A stretch of DNA of 64,000 nt from Gammaproteobacteria bacterium (lineage in GTDB: Bacteria > Pseudomonadota > Gammaproteobacteria > Steroidobacterales > Steroidobacteraceae), in NCBI GenBank assembly GCA_947469285.1, contig CANIOW010000017.1:1-64000 (forward strand). Reading direction: 5' to 3'. Every line of letters begins with the position of its first letter. The stretch's first letter is position 1. Both the position numbers and the translations under genes were made by a program. This document shows, piece by piece, positions 38,466 to 47,246 of the stretch. The notes beneath the pieces are model-generated. The model had not been told where the DNA came from. It worked only from the letters and a program-made list of their open reading frames with translations, and searched no databases.

Positions 38466-39644
38466 TCAAGCAGTTTGCCTGACGGCATACCACAGCCTGG
38501 CTTCATCCAGCACCAGTGAGGCCGCCCGGGCGATTGCGCCTTGGGTGCCGAGTAGCGGCGGAATGCGGCGTAATTGGTTCCGGATCCAGCGACGTCGTTC
38601 TGGGTTTTCGAGGATATCTAAAGTTTCGGCGACCAATCGCTCCACGCTAAGGTGCTTTTGGATCAACTCCGGGACCACGGCTTCGCCCAACAAGATGTTG
38701 GGCATGGCGATAAACCGGGTGGACAGCATTCGGCGTGCGATGAAATAGGTCAGCGGTTTGACCCGGTAGGCGACCACCATAGGCACTCCCAAGAGGGCCA
38801 CTTCGAGAGTCGCGGTTCCGGAGGCCAGCATGACGACGTCGCATTGGCTCAAGCAGGTGTAAACCTGCTGTTCGATGAGCTTGATGTCGGTTGTCAGCTG
38901 CGCGGCATGCACGGCCTGTTGTAGCTGTGTTGCGAGATGCGGCGCTGCTACCGGCAAAATGAGTTGGAGTTGTGGGTGGCGCTGTTTGATCTGTCGGGCG
39001 GCCTCCAGAAACGTCGGGGCGAGCTCTTCGAGTTCCTGCGCTCGGCTGCCGGGCATGATCGCCATGATCGGCAGAGACGGATCTAAGCCGACACTGCGGA
39101 GAATCTCCTCAGCAGCGGGCTCCGGTTTTACCAAGTCGACCAGGGGATGTCCGCACCATTGCCCTTTGCCGCCTTTGCTGCGGTAAAGCTCCATCTCGGC
39201 GCGAAATGCAGGGATGATCAGTCGCGAGTGTTTCGCTATGGCGCGGGCTCGCCAACGGCCCCAGAGCCAAGCCTGAGGCGGTAAGTAGTAAATAAAGGGT
39301 ATTCGCTGTTGGTGTAAAAACGCGGCCACATCACAGTTGAAATGTTCGCTATCCACCAACACAGCCAAATCGGGCTTCTCAGCGCGAACGAGCGCGAACA
39401 GTTCTTCCCTTGCGCGGGAGATTTGTTTGGAGAAACGGCTCGACTCCTGCATGCCAATACAACCGTATTGCGCGGTGTTGATCCGCACATCGACACCGGC
39501 GGCTTGCATGACGCCGCCGCCGCAGCCGAACAGTTGGATGTCTGTCCGCTGCTGCAGCAGCTCGCGGGCGAGATACCCCGCTTGCCGGTCACTGGAGACC
39601 TCGCCTGCAGCGATCAAGATCTTGAGCGGTGGATCTAGACGCAT
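38466..39644 (-). CDS. Lipid-A-disaccharide synthase-like glycosyltransferase
   Basis: 392 residues, starting MRLDPPLKILIAAGEVSSDRQAG at 39644; the frame to 39707 adds a poor leader. LpxB signatures are present: GEVSSD (for GEASGD), GGGVMQAAGVD, AVLVDSEHFN (for LID.PDFN), MPGSRAQELEELAPTFLEAA, ASGTATLEVALLGVPMVVAYRV and NILLGEAVVPELIQ. It stands outside the usual lpxD-fabZ-lpxA-lpxB cluster, next to an acyltransferase and an SDR, and several motifs are changed. It may make a second glycolipid or be a diverged sole copy. Confidence 0.82.
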   Translation of the reverse strand: MRLDPPLKILIAAGEVSSDRQAGYLARELLQQRTDIQLFGCGGGVMQAAGVDVRINTAQYGCIGMQESSRFSKQISRAREELFALVRAEKPDLAVLVDSEHFNCDVAAFLHQQRIPFIYYLPPQAWLWGRWRARAIAKHSRLIIPAFRAEMELYRSKGGKGQWCGHPLVDLVKPEPAAEEILRSVGLDPSLPIMAIMPGSRAQELEELAPTFLEAARQIKQRHPQLQLILPVAAPHLATQLQQAVHAAQLTTDIKLIEQQVYTCLSQCDVVMLASGTATLEVALLGVPMVVAYRVKPLTYFIARRMLSTRFIAMPNILLGEAVVPELIQKHLSVERLVAETLDILENPERRRWIRNQLRRIPPLLGTQGAIARAASLVLDEARLWYAVRQTA

Positions 39645-39772
39645 TTTCAAACCAGAACTATGTCTGTTAGACCAACCGAGCGGAGGCATCCAACGAGAAT
39701 TGAACAATCTTACTTAGCCGAGAAGTATAGCAGGTCTCAAGCCAAGGGCGGCGCTCGTGGACGCCACACGCT

Positions 39773-40549
39773 TCAGGTGGGCAGATACAACTGTACCGAT
39801 TTGCCACCATCCACGGGCAAGGCAACGCCCGTGATGAAGCTCGCTGCATCGGAAAGCAGGAAAGCAATCGCTTCCGCCAATTCCCTGGGCTGTGCAGCAC
39901 GTTGCATGGGGATGGACTGCACCGTCCGGAGGGCCTGATCGCCAAAATGCTGCATGTAATCTTCTACCGCGGCGGTCATCACCATGCCAGGGACCACCGC
40001 ATTGACTCGGACACCTGCTGGGGCGCCTTCCATGGCGGCACAGGCAGTGAACTGGACCAACGCTGCCTTGGAGGCTGAATAGCTCGACATGCTCGTCGCC
40101 GCGCGAATGGCATTGGTCGAGGCGATATTGACGATAGAGCCACGACCTTGGGCAAGCATGATGGCCATGGCTGCCTTGGTGCCGACAAACACCGCCTCTG
40201 CATTGACCGCGAAATCGCGTCGCCACTGCTCAAGCGTCAGGCTGGTCACGGCCCCGTAGCTATTGGAATAGGCATTATTGACCAGCATGTCGAGCCGGCC
40301 ATGACGCTGGGCAATGGCTTCGATCAATGTGGTAAAGGCAGCGGAGTCGGCCACGTCCAGTGGATGCGCTTCGATTTCGCCGCTGCCTTGCAAGGCGTCC
40401 ATCGCACGCGCTAATCGCTCAGGGTTGCGGGCGCAGATGGCGACTTTGGCACCGCGTTCTGCCAGCAGCCGCGCCGTTGCCAAGCCGATGCCGTCACTTC
40501 CCCCCGTGATGACCGCGACGCGACCTTGCATATCTTTCAAGCTGGGCAT
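39773..40549 (-). CDS. Short-chain dehydrogenase/reductase
   Basis: 258-residue classical SDR. The cofactor site is TGGSDGIG, followed by the DMLVNNAY motif, catalytic Ser in NIASTN and YSASK. The ending FITGVALPVDGGKS is typical of FabG-like members. NAD(P) specificity and substrate are unknown. It is divergent from the OYE reductase gene across a 9-bp inverted repeat, and 128 bp upstream of the LpxB-like gene on the same strand. Confidence 0.9.
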   Translation of the reverse strand: MPSLKDMQGRVAVITGGSDGIGLATARLLAERGAKVAICARNPERLARAMDALQGSGEIEAHPLDVADSAAFTTLIEAIAQRHGRLDMLVNNAYSNSYGAVTSLTLEQWRRDFAVNAEAVFVGTKAAMAIMLAQGRGSIVNIASTNAIRAATSMSSYSASKAALVQFTACAAMEGAPAGVRVNAVVPGMVMTAAVEDYMQHFGDQALRTVQSIPMQRAAQPRELAEAIAFLLSDAASFITGVALPVDGGKSVQLYLPT

Positions 40550-40570
40550 ATAAAGATCCTGCTATTTTTT

Positions 40571-40612
40571 CGCAGTCTGCGGTTGGGTTGGCGGTATTGT
40601 CAACAGACTGCG
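40571..40612. promoter_or_regulatory. 9-bp inverted repeat between SDR and OYE genes
   Basis: CGCAGTCTG (40571-40579) and CAGACTGCG (40604-40612), perfect and 24 nt apart, lie in the divergent intergenic region with a TAGAAT box (40613-40618) right after. The placement suits an operator for a dimeric regulator or a hairpin. No regulator gene is adjacent. Confidence 0.4.
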
Positions 40613-40677
40613 TAGAATGGCCGCATTAGTGCTACGAAATTAGGACAGACCGCGCCACTGAAACGAGGCGAAAACTT

Positions 40678-41766
40678 TTGGAGCCAGACACGGTGATCGA
40701 CTTATTTTCGCCGCTGGTTCTCGGGCCCCTCGTTCTTCCCAACCGGATTTTACTCGCGCCGTTGACGCGTGGTCGCGCGGGTGTGCAGCACCTGCCGAAT
40801 GCTCTCATGGCGGAGTATTACGTCCAGCGAGCCAGTGCAGGTTTAATGATCGCTGAAGCCACCATGGTGATGGAGAACACCTCCTCGTTCTGGACCGAGG
40901 CAGGGATTTATTCGGCAGCACAAGTCGAGGGATGGAAACTGGTCACCGCTGCCGTGCACGCCGCTGGCGGGCGCATATTTTTGCAGCTATGGCATGGTGG
41001 CCGAACTTGTCATCCGCTGTTGAATGGAGGTGAGCAGCCAGTAGCGCCGAGTGCGCTGGCGATTACCGGCGGTCATGTGCACACGCCCGAAGGGAAGCAG
41101 CCTTATGTGATGCCGCGTGAACTGGCGGATGCCGAGCTGCCAGGGATCGTTGCGGCCTTTCGCCAGGCGGCTCAGAATTCATTGACCGCCGGGTTCGATG
41201 GCGTCGAGATACACGGCGCCAATGGGTATTTGCTGGATGAATTTTTAAGCGATGGCTCCAACCACCGCACCGGGCCTTATGGCGGCAGCCTTGAGAACCG
41301 CGCGCGCCTCCTGTTTGAAGTGCTGGCGGCAGTGTCAGAGGTCTTTGGCAGTGACCGTGTGGGGCTGCGCATTTCTCCGCTGAACAGCTACCACAGCATG
41401 CGCAGTAGCGACCCCATCGGTCTGTGTACCTGGCTTGCGAAGCGGTTGAATGATTTCCAACTGGCGTATTTTCATGTGCTGCGCCGCGATTTCTTTCATC
41501 AGCAGACCGGGGACGTGTTGTCACCCATTCGTGAGCATTACCGCGGCGTGTTAATTGCGAACATGGGCTATCAGGCACTCGAGGCAAATGCGGCCATCGG
41601 TACCGGTGCTATAGATGCCGTGGCGTTTGGCGCGAGCTTTCTGGCCAACCCCGATTTGCCAGCGCGCTTACGGGTGGCCGCGCCGTTAAACGTGCCCGAT
41701 ATGGCTACTTTCTACACGCCGGGACCGGCAGGCTATACCGACTATCCGTGCCTCGGCGCACATTAG
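40678..41766 (+). CDS. Old yellow enzyme family ene-reductase
   Basis: FMN flavoprotein reducing activated C=C bonds, NemA/OPR-like. The active-site triad is His179, Asn182 and Tyr184 in EIHGANGYLLDEFL; the FMN-loop SNHRTGPYGGSLENRARL follows. The start is uncertain: TTG 40678 (GAGG upstream) or GTG 40693. Physiological substrates are unknown; families include detoxification of nitro compounds and enones. Its stop overlaps the MFS stop on the other strand by 4 bp. Confidence 0.9.
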   Translation: MEPDTVIDLFSPLVLGPLVLPNRILLAPLTRGRAGVQHLPNALMAEYYVQRASAGLMIAEATMVMENTSSFWTEAGIYSAAQVEGWKLVTAAVHAAGGRIFLQLWHGGRTCHPLLNGGEQPVAPSALAITGGHVHTPEGKQPYVMPRELADAELPGIVAAFRQAAQNSLTAGFDGVEIHGANGYLLDEFLSDGSNHRTGPYGGSLENRARLLFEVLAAVSEVFGSDRVGLRISPLNSYHSMRSSDPIGLCTWLAKRLNDFQLAYFHVLRRDFFHQQTGDVLSPIREHYRGVLIANMGYQALEANAAIGTGAIDAVAFGASFLANPDLPARLRVAAPLNVPDMATFYTPGPAGYTDYPCLGAH

Positions 41767-43040
41767 GGTGGGGTGCGGCGGCGCTCTACGTTGACGAACA
41801 GCCACAACACGGCGGCTAGCAGTGCAAACACCGCACCGCTAACCCAGGCGCCTGTCCAAGCGCCAACGGCGGACAGTGCTGCCACGACAGGTTGGCACAG
41901 GATGCCGCCAATATTTCCGCCGGTATTCAGCACGCCCGTGGCAGCGCCGGTATCGGCGCGCGCAACACTCATGGTAGCGGCCCAGTACGGGCCTTCGTTC
42001 ACTTCCATGGCAAAGAAAGCCATCGCCAGGGCACCCACCGCCAGATAAGGACTGGCCAACTGTGGCGTGACGAACAGCATGACGGCGCCTATCGGCAGGG
42101 TGATTAATGGCAGCAGCCGATAGCCAGCAGTTGGGCCAAGCCGTAGGGCGAAGCCGTCTGCCAGCAGGCCGCCGATGCCGGCGCCTAAGGCCGCCCCTAT
42201 CCACGGCACCATGCCCAGCAAGCCACTTTCAATGCCACTGAAGTGACGTTCTTGTACCAGATAGAGGAACGACCAGAAGCTGATCATGTAGAAGACATAG
42301 TTCATGCACAGGTAGGACAAGGACAACAGCAATATGTCGCGGTTGCGGACCACCGCCCACATGCGTTCGAAAGTGAGTGGGGGCGCTGCCGGCGCCGTGT
42401 CCAGTTCAGCGAGTTCTGCAGGCATGACGGAGGTGTGTTCGCTCGGCGCGTTGCGGCCATACCAAGCCCAAGCGGCGGTCAGCACGAGAGCTGGCAGGGC
42501 CGTCCATAAGAGTGCGCCTTGCCAGCCATATTTCTGGGTCAGCACTACCAGCAATAGCGGCGTGATGGCGCCACCCAGCAACATGCCCGAGGCCACCAGG
42601 CCGTTCACCAGCGCGAACTGACGCGATGGAAACCAACGCTCGGCCACGGCGGCAAATACTGGGAAGACCGGCCCTTGCGAGGCACCTAGCACCACTTGGG
42701 TGAGCAGCAAGGCCACAAACAAGGCAGAGCCCGTCAGGACTACCGGGAAGAGCGGAGTGGCTAAGGTGGCTAGCAGTCCGACAATCCCCAGTGCCGTGAA
42801 CACGATGCGTGCGCCAAAGCGCTGCCCCAGCGCCCCACCGGGGAGCTGACACGCGGCATAGGCGGTGGTGAATGCCGCATTCAGCCAACCGATCTGCATG
42901 ATGGAAATGTGCAGTGTTGGCATGATGTCTTTTGCAGCCACGGCCACGCTGGTGCGCTGGATATAGGCCAACATGGCGAAGCCGCCCATGTACGCGAAGA
43001 TCCACCAGCGCACGCGGATGGACGGAAAGAATCGCGACAT
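41763..43040 (-). CDS. MFS transporter
   Basis: 425-residue major facilitator carrier with about 12 membrane spans. The signature loop between TM2 and TM3 (GGALGQRFGARIVFTALG) is clear, and the type resembles the anion:cation symporter family. The ribosome site AAGGAG lies just before the ATG. It is the third gene of the mttB-FAD/GcvT-MFS unit, 15 bp after the dehydrogenase, so it probably imports the methylated amine or carboxylate those enzymes use. That substrate is an inference. Confidence 0.87.
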   Translation of the reverse strand: MSRFFPSIRVRWWIFAYMGGFAMLAYIQRTSVAVAAKDIMPTLHISIMQIGWLNAAFTTAYAACQLPGGALGQRFGARIVFTALGIVGLLATLATPLFPVVLTGSALFVALLLTQVVLGASQGPVFPVFAAVAERWFPSRQFALVNGLVASGMLLGGAITPLLLVVLTQKYGWQGALLWTALPALVLTAAWAWYGRNAPSEHTSVMPAELAELDTAPAAPPLTFERMWAVVRNRDILLLSLSYLCMNYVFYMISFWSFLYLVQERHFSGIESGLLGMVPWIGAALGAGIGGLLADGFALRLGPTAGYRLLPLITLPIGAVMLFVTPQLASPYLAVGALAMAFFAMEVNEGPYWAATMSVARADTGAATGVLNTGGNIGGILCQPVVAALSAVGAWTGAWVSGAVFALLAAVLWLFVNVERRRTPP

Positions 43041-43055
43041 GTCGGCTCCTTGAAC

Positions 43056-45524
43056 TCAGGCGCGCAGCCGGAGTCCTTGTGGGTCATAGGGCGGTGTGCT
43101 GAGCAGTCTAGCGGGGCGCGGCTGGCCAATGATAGCCACCGCCAGCGAGGCAGCGGAACCAGGGTGAGCTGTCGTACTGCCAGCAGCAGGTGTCTTGGCT
43201 TGCAGAGCGGCAATGACGCGCGTATCGACATAGGCCAACGCCAGACTCTCACGGACGTGGTGCCCGTAAGCGCCGGAGGTGACAAAACCGACCCGTTCAC
43301 CTGCGAATGTGACGGGTTCGCGGCCAATGACATCGGCGTCGTGACTGTCGATGGACAGTAGTACCAGTCGTTGCGATGGCCCGGCAGCGCCGTCCTGGCG
43401 TGCTGCCTCGCGGCCAATAAACTCACCCTTGTCAAAAGCGATATAACGATCCAGCCCGCACATCGCCGGGCTGTAGGTCGGGGTGAATTCGAGTGACCAG
43501 ACGCCGTAGCCTTTTTCAAGTCGCAGGCTATCTTGGGCACGCATGCCGATCGGCAGTAGGCCGAGATCGTGGCCGGCTTCCATCAGGGCGTTCCACAAGG
43601 CTTTCTGCTGCGGTGCCGGCACGCTGAACTCGTACCCCAGTTCTCCGGTGAGTGACATACGCACCACCACGGCTTGGGTCGGGCCGACATCCATGGCGCG
43701 CACACCGAGGAAGGGCAGCGCCGTGTTGGAAACATCATCACGCGTGAGACGGGACAAAATTTCGCGGGACTGGGGGCCGGACAATGAAAAACCCAGCCAG
43801 CTCTCGGACAGGTTATCGAGTTGCACGCCGGTTTTTGGTAGGTGACTGCGGAACCAGCGTAGGTGCCATTCCTGCAGATAATAAGAGCCCACCAACCAGA
43901 AGCGCTCCGGACCCAGTCGAGTGACCGTGAGGTCGCCCATCAGTTGCCCCTCCGGGTTCAACATCGGGGCCAGCCGCACGCGACCCAGGGCGGGTAAAGT
44001 ATTGGCCAGCAGGTGATCGAGCCAGCGCTCAGCCCCCGGCCCAGAAACCTCGTAGCGCGCATAGACGCCGGTGTCGAGCAAGCCCGCCGCGGCACGCGTT
44101 GCGGCAACTTCGGTGGCGACGAAACGTTGACAGTCAGCGCGACGCGCGGTCGGGGGGTCGATGAAGTCTGGCTCGCCGCGGGCGAAATACTGCGGGGTTT
44201 CCATGCCCCAAACCACCCCAAAGCGTGCTCCCAGCGCCTGCTGCGCGTCGTAGCTCGGGGTCATCTTCAAGGGACGACCGGCTGGCAGTTCCTCGTTGGG
44301 GTAGGCCATGACAAAACGGCGTTTGTAGAACTGGGCGGTGGTGTCGCGTAGATAGCGGTCATTGCTGGCAAACGCTCCATAGCGCGCCACGTCCATGCCA
44401 AAGATGTCGGTGCCGGGGCTACCGTCGACCATCCAGTCAGCGAGCACCAAACCGATAGCGCCACCTTGGGAGAACCCGGACATGCAGCCGCAGGCGACCC
44501 AATAATTACGCAGCCCCGGCACGGGGCCTACCAGTGGATTGCCATCGGGAGTAAAAGTGAAGGCGCCGTTGACCCACTTGCGGATACCGGCGTCTTGCAG
44601 ACAGGGAAAACGTTCGAAACCGATGGTCAGTTCCGGTGCGATGCGGTCGATCTCTTCGGGCAGCAAGTCCATGCCGAAATCCCATTCGGCACCTTCAGTC
44701 TTCCAGTGGCGTGGGTCACGTTCGTAAACGCCGAGAATGACACCTTTGCGTTCTTGCTGCAGGTAAGTAAAGCCCTCGAGGTCTGTGACGCAGGGCATCT
44801 CGTGATCCATCGCCACCAAGGCCGGTAGGTCTTCAGTGATGAGGTAGTGATGGCTCATGGGTGTCAGCGGCAGGTTCAGTCCGGCCATGCGCCCCACGCG
44901 TCGCGCCCAGAGTCCAGCGGCATTGACCACATGTTCGGTGATCACCGGGCCTTGCTCGGTGTCAAGACGCCACGAGCCATCGGCGAGCGGTGTCATGGCG
45001 AGGACACGGTTACGCAGGATGATCTCCGCGCCGCGCTTGCGGGCCGCAATGGCAAACGCGTGGGTGGTGCCATGCGGGTCCACCGCACCCTCGTGCGGGT
45101 CGAACAACCCGCCTAGTAGTCCGTTAGGCGACACGATGGGGCACTCAGCAACAATTTCTTCGGCAGTTGCCAGACGTGCGCCAATTCCCAGCGTTTCATA
45201 CACAGCGCATTCTGCCTGCAGCCATTCCCAGCGTTGCGGGCTGGTGGCAATGCTGTAGCCGCCTGGCATATGCAGGCCCACGGCTTGACCGCTCTCAGCT
45301 TCGATCTTGCGATAGAGGTCGATGGTGTAGGACTGTAGTGCCGCAATATTCGGGTCGGCGTTGAGCGCGTGGAAGCCCGCAGCTGCATGCCAGGTAGAGC
45401 CCGAAGTGAGTTCAGCACGTTCGATGAGAGCGATGTCTGTCCAGCCCTTACGCGCTAGATGATAAAGAATGCTGGTACCGACAATGCCGCCGCCGATGAC
45501 GACGACTCGGTAATGGGTTTTCAT
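43056..45524 (-). CDS. Dimethylglycine/sarcosine dehydrogenase-type FAD-GcvT protein
   Basis: 822 residues. The FAD-binding Rossmann start is VVVIGGGIVGTSILYHLARKG. The LTSGSTWHAAAG motif has His46, the position of covalent FAD attachment in dimethylglycine dehydrogenase. The second half is a GcvT/aminomethyl-folate domain (LLDTGVYARYEVSGPGAERWLD, then LRLEKGYGVWSLEFTPTYSP), expected to pass formaldehyde to tetrahydrofolate. It lies 6 bp after the mttB gene and is probably its functional partner in N-demethylation. The exact substrate cannot be read from the sequence. Confidence 0.9.
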   Translation of the reverse strand: MKTHYRVVVIGGGIVGTSILYHLARKGWTDIALIERAELTSGSTWHAAAGFHALNADPNIAALQSYTIDLYRKIEAESGQAVGLHMPGGYSIATSPQRWEWLQAECAVYETLGIGARLATAEEIVAECPIVSPNGLLGGLFDPHEGAVDPHGTTHAFAIAARKRGAEIILRNRVLAMTPLADGSWRLDTEQGPVITEHVVNAAGLWARRVGRMAGLNLPLTPMSHHYLITEDLPALVAMDHEMPCVTDLEGFTYLQQERKGVILGVYERDPRHWKTEGAEWDFGMDLLPEEIDRIAPELTIGFERFPCLQDAGIRKWVNGAFTFTPDGNPLVGPVPGLRNYWVACGCMSGFSQGGAIGLVLADWMVDGSPGTDIFGMDVARYGAFASNDRYLRDTTAQFYKRRFVMAYPNEELPAGRPLKMTPSYDAQQALGARFGVVWGMETPQYFARGEPDFIDPPTARRADCQRFVATEVAATRAAAGLLDTGVYARYEVSGPGAERWLDHLLANTLPALGRVRLAPMLNPEGQLMGDLTVTRLGPERFWLVGSYYLQEWHLRWFRSHLPKTGVQLDNLSESWLGFSLSGPQSREILSRLTRDDVSNTALPFLGVRAMDVGPTQAVVVRMSLTGELGYEFSVPAPQQKALWNALMEAGHDLGLLPIGMRAQDSLRLEKGYGVWSLEFTPTYSPAMCGLDRYIAFDKGEFIGREAARQDGAAGPSQRLVLLSIDSHDADVIGREPVTFAGERVGFVTSGAYGHHVRESLALAYVDTRVIAALQAKTPAAGSTTAHPGSAASLAVAIIGQPRPARLLSTPPYDPQGLRLRA

Positions 45525-45530
45525 GAGCGG

Positions 45531-47084
45531 CTATTCCTCTTCTACGGCATCGCCGAGCACTGCTTGCCGCCGTGCCATATAGTCGAGCAAAGCGCTATCT
45601 AAGCTCGGATCGAAGCCCGGGTCTTCATAGTCGGCGAGCATGCGTTTCCAGACCCGATTGGCGCGTTGTTCAGCAGTGAGGCTGCCTTCAGACGACCACT
45701 GTTCGAAGGATGAGTAGTCGGCAATCGATGACTGGTAGAAGGCTGTTTCAAAGTTTGCTTGGGTGTGTGCACAACCGAGAAAGTGCCCCCCTGGACCGAC
45801 TTCCCGCAGGGCATCGAGTGCCTGACCACGGTCGCTGATATCCATGCCGGAGGCCAGTACCTGCATCATTGCCAGCTGGTCAATGTCCATGACGAACTTT
45901 TCGTAACCGGCTACCAGACCACCTTCCAGCCAACCGGCTGCGTGGGTCACTAAGTGAACGCCTGCCAGCAAGGTCGGCAGCAAGGTGTTGGCACTTTCAT
46001 AACCCGCCTGCGCATCCGCAATCTTCGAAGAACACAACGAGCCACCGCTGCGGCAAGGTACGCCGAGGCGTCGTGCCAATTGGGCTGTGGCGAAGATCAT
46101 CTGGGTAGCTTCGGGTGTGCCGAAAGTCGGTGAGCCGGTGCGCATGGAGACCGCGCCCACGAAGGACCCCATAATCACCGGCGCACCCGGGCGGACCAGT
46201 TGTGTCAAGGCCATACCAGCCAGTGTTTCGGCCAGAATCTCAGCCATACAGCCCGCTGCGGTGACCGGCCCCATGGCCCCGGCCAGCACCGCGGGCACGA
46301 TGATGGTGCCTTGGTTGTGCGCCGCGAAGGCGCGCAGTGAACCTAACATGCGACCGTCAAAGGTGAGTGGTGAATTTGAATTGATGTTGCCAAGCATCAC
46401 TGTGTGCTCGCGCAAGTACTCCTCACCAAACACGATTTCCGCCATGCGAATGGCATCGAGCGCGTGACCGGGCGTTTCCGGCGTGGCTTCACAGCCCTGG
46501 TCGCTGTAGCGGAAAAAACCGTATTGGACATCCAGGTGGCGCTTACCTGCTGGAATATCCATGGGCTCGACCATGCAGCCACCCGAAAAATGGATGGCCG
46601 GCGCCATGTGCGCCAATTTGATGAAATTGTGCAGGTCTTCGAGGGTGCCGTAGCGGCGTCCCCGGTCGAGGTCGCTGACGAATGGCGGGCCGCCGACAGG
46701 AGAGAAGACCGTGGCATCGCCGCCAAAGCGCACGGTTTTCGCTGGATTACGCGCGTGGAGCGTGAACTCGGCGGGAGCAGTGCGCAGCAACTGACGTGCC
46801 ATACCCCGCGGAATACGCACACGCTCGCCAATCACGTCGGCGCCCGCTTCACGCCACAGGCGTAAAGATTCCGGGTCGCGGCGGAACTCAACGCCAATTT
46901 CCTCGAGCAGGGTTTCCGCATTCGCCTCGATGATTTCGATGGCTTCTAAGCTGAGCAAATCTACTACTGGCAAGCGTCGGCGAATGTACGGCAGTTGGAC
47001 TGCCTTCTGGGCGCCACGTGCAGCACGTCTGGTTTCACTGGCACTGCCACGCCCGGATCGACTCCCTGTTTGTTCGCCGGACAT
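45531..47084 (-). CDS. MttB family (non-pyrrolysine) methyltransferase
   Basis: 517-residue COG5598 protein related to trimethylamine:corrinoid methyltransferase MttB. The frame has no internal TAG, so it is of the non-pyrrolysine group that includes glycine-betaine and similar quaternary-amine methyltransferases (MtgB). Motifs seen include LLSLEAIEIIEANAETLLEEIGVEF and GGCMVEPMDIPAGKRHLDVQYG. A basic, Ser/Arg-rich leader opens the protein. It heads the leftward operon. No corrinoid protein gene is adjacent, which is odd for the known reaction. Confidence 0.88.
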   Translation of the reverse strand: MSGEQTGSRSGRGSASETRRAARGAQKAVQLPYIRRRLPVVDLLSLEAIEIIEANAETLLEEIGVEFRRDPESLRLWREAGADVIGERVRIPRGMARQLLRTAPAEFTLHARNPAKTVRFGGDATVFSPVGGPPFVSDLDRGRRYGTLEDLHNFIKLAHMAPAIHFSGGCMVEPMDIPAGKRHLDVQYGFFRYSDQGCEATPETPGHALDAIRMAEIVFGEEYLREHTVMLGNINSNSPLTFDGRMLGSLRAFAAHNQGTIIVPAVLAGAMGPVTAAGCMAEILAETLAGMALTQLVRPGAPVIMGSFVGAVSMRTGSPTFGTPEATQMIFATAQLARRLGVPCRSGGSLCSSKIADAQAGYESANTLLPTLLAGVHLVTHAAGWLEGGLVAGYEKFVMDIDQLAMMQVLASGMDISDRGQALDALREVGPGGHFLGCAHTQANFETAFYQSSIADYSSFEQWSSEGSLTAEQRANRVWKRMLADYEDPGFDPSLDSALLDYMARRQAVLGDAVEEE

Positions 47085-47246
47085 CCGCTGTACTCCCAGT
47101 TCACTTCACGCTGCCCGGACTATATCAGGACGTAACTCAGCCCACCCGGCGATCATAGGGGCTGCTCTCTTTCGTTCAGGGCCGTGGTTTTTGCTGAGGC
47201 GTTGTCGTGCATTGCTGCCCCCTCGTCTGTGCTAAATTTCCCGTGT
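47085..47246. promoter_or_regulatory. Divergent control region between mttB-like gene and soxB
   Basis: 162 bp with both start codons facing outward. It should hold promoters for both amine-degradation units, but no convincing -35/-10 pair or large palindrome is visible by eye. No regulator gene lies in the cluster, so control may be from elsewhere. Confidence 0.4.

Noticed and set aside
45531-47084. Pyrrolysine in the MttB-like protein
   Set aside because: There is no in-frame TAG inside the gene; the frame is full length without read-through.
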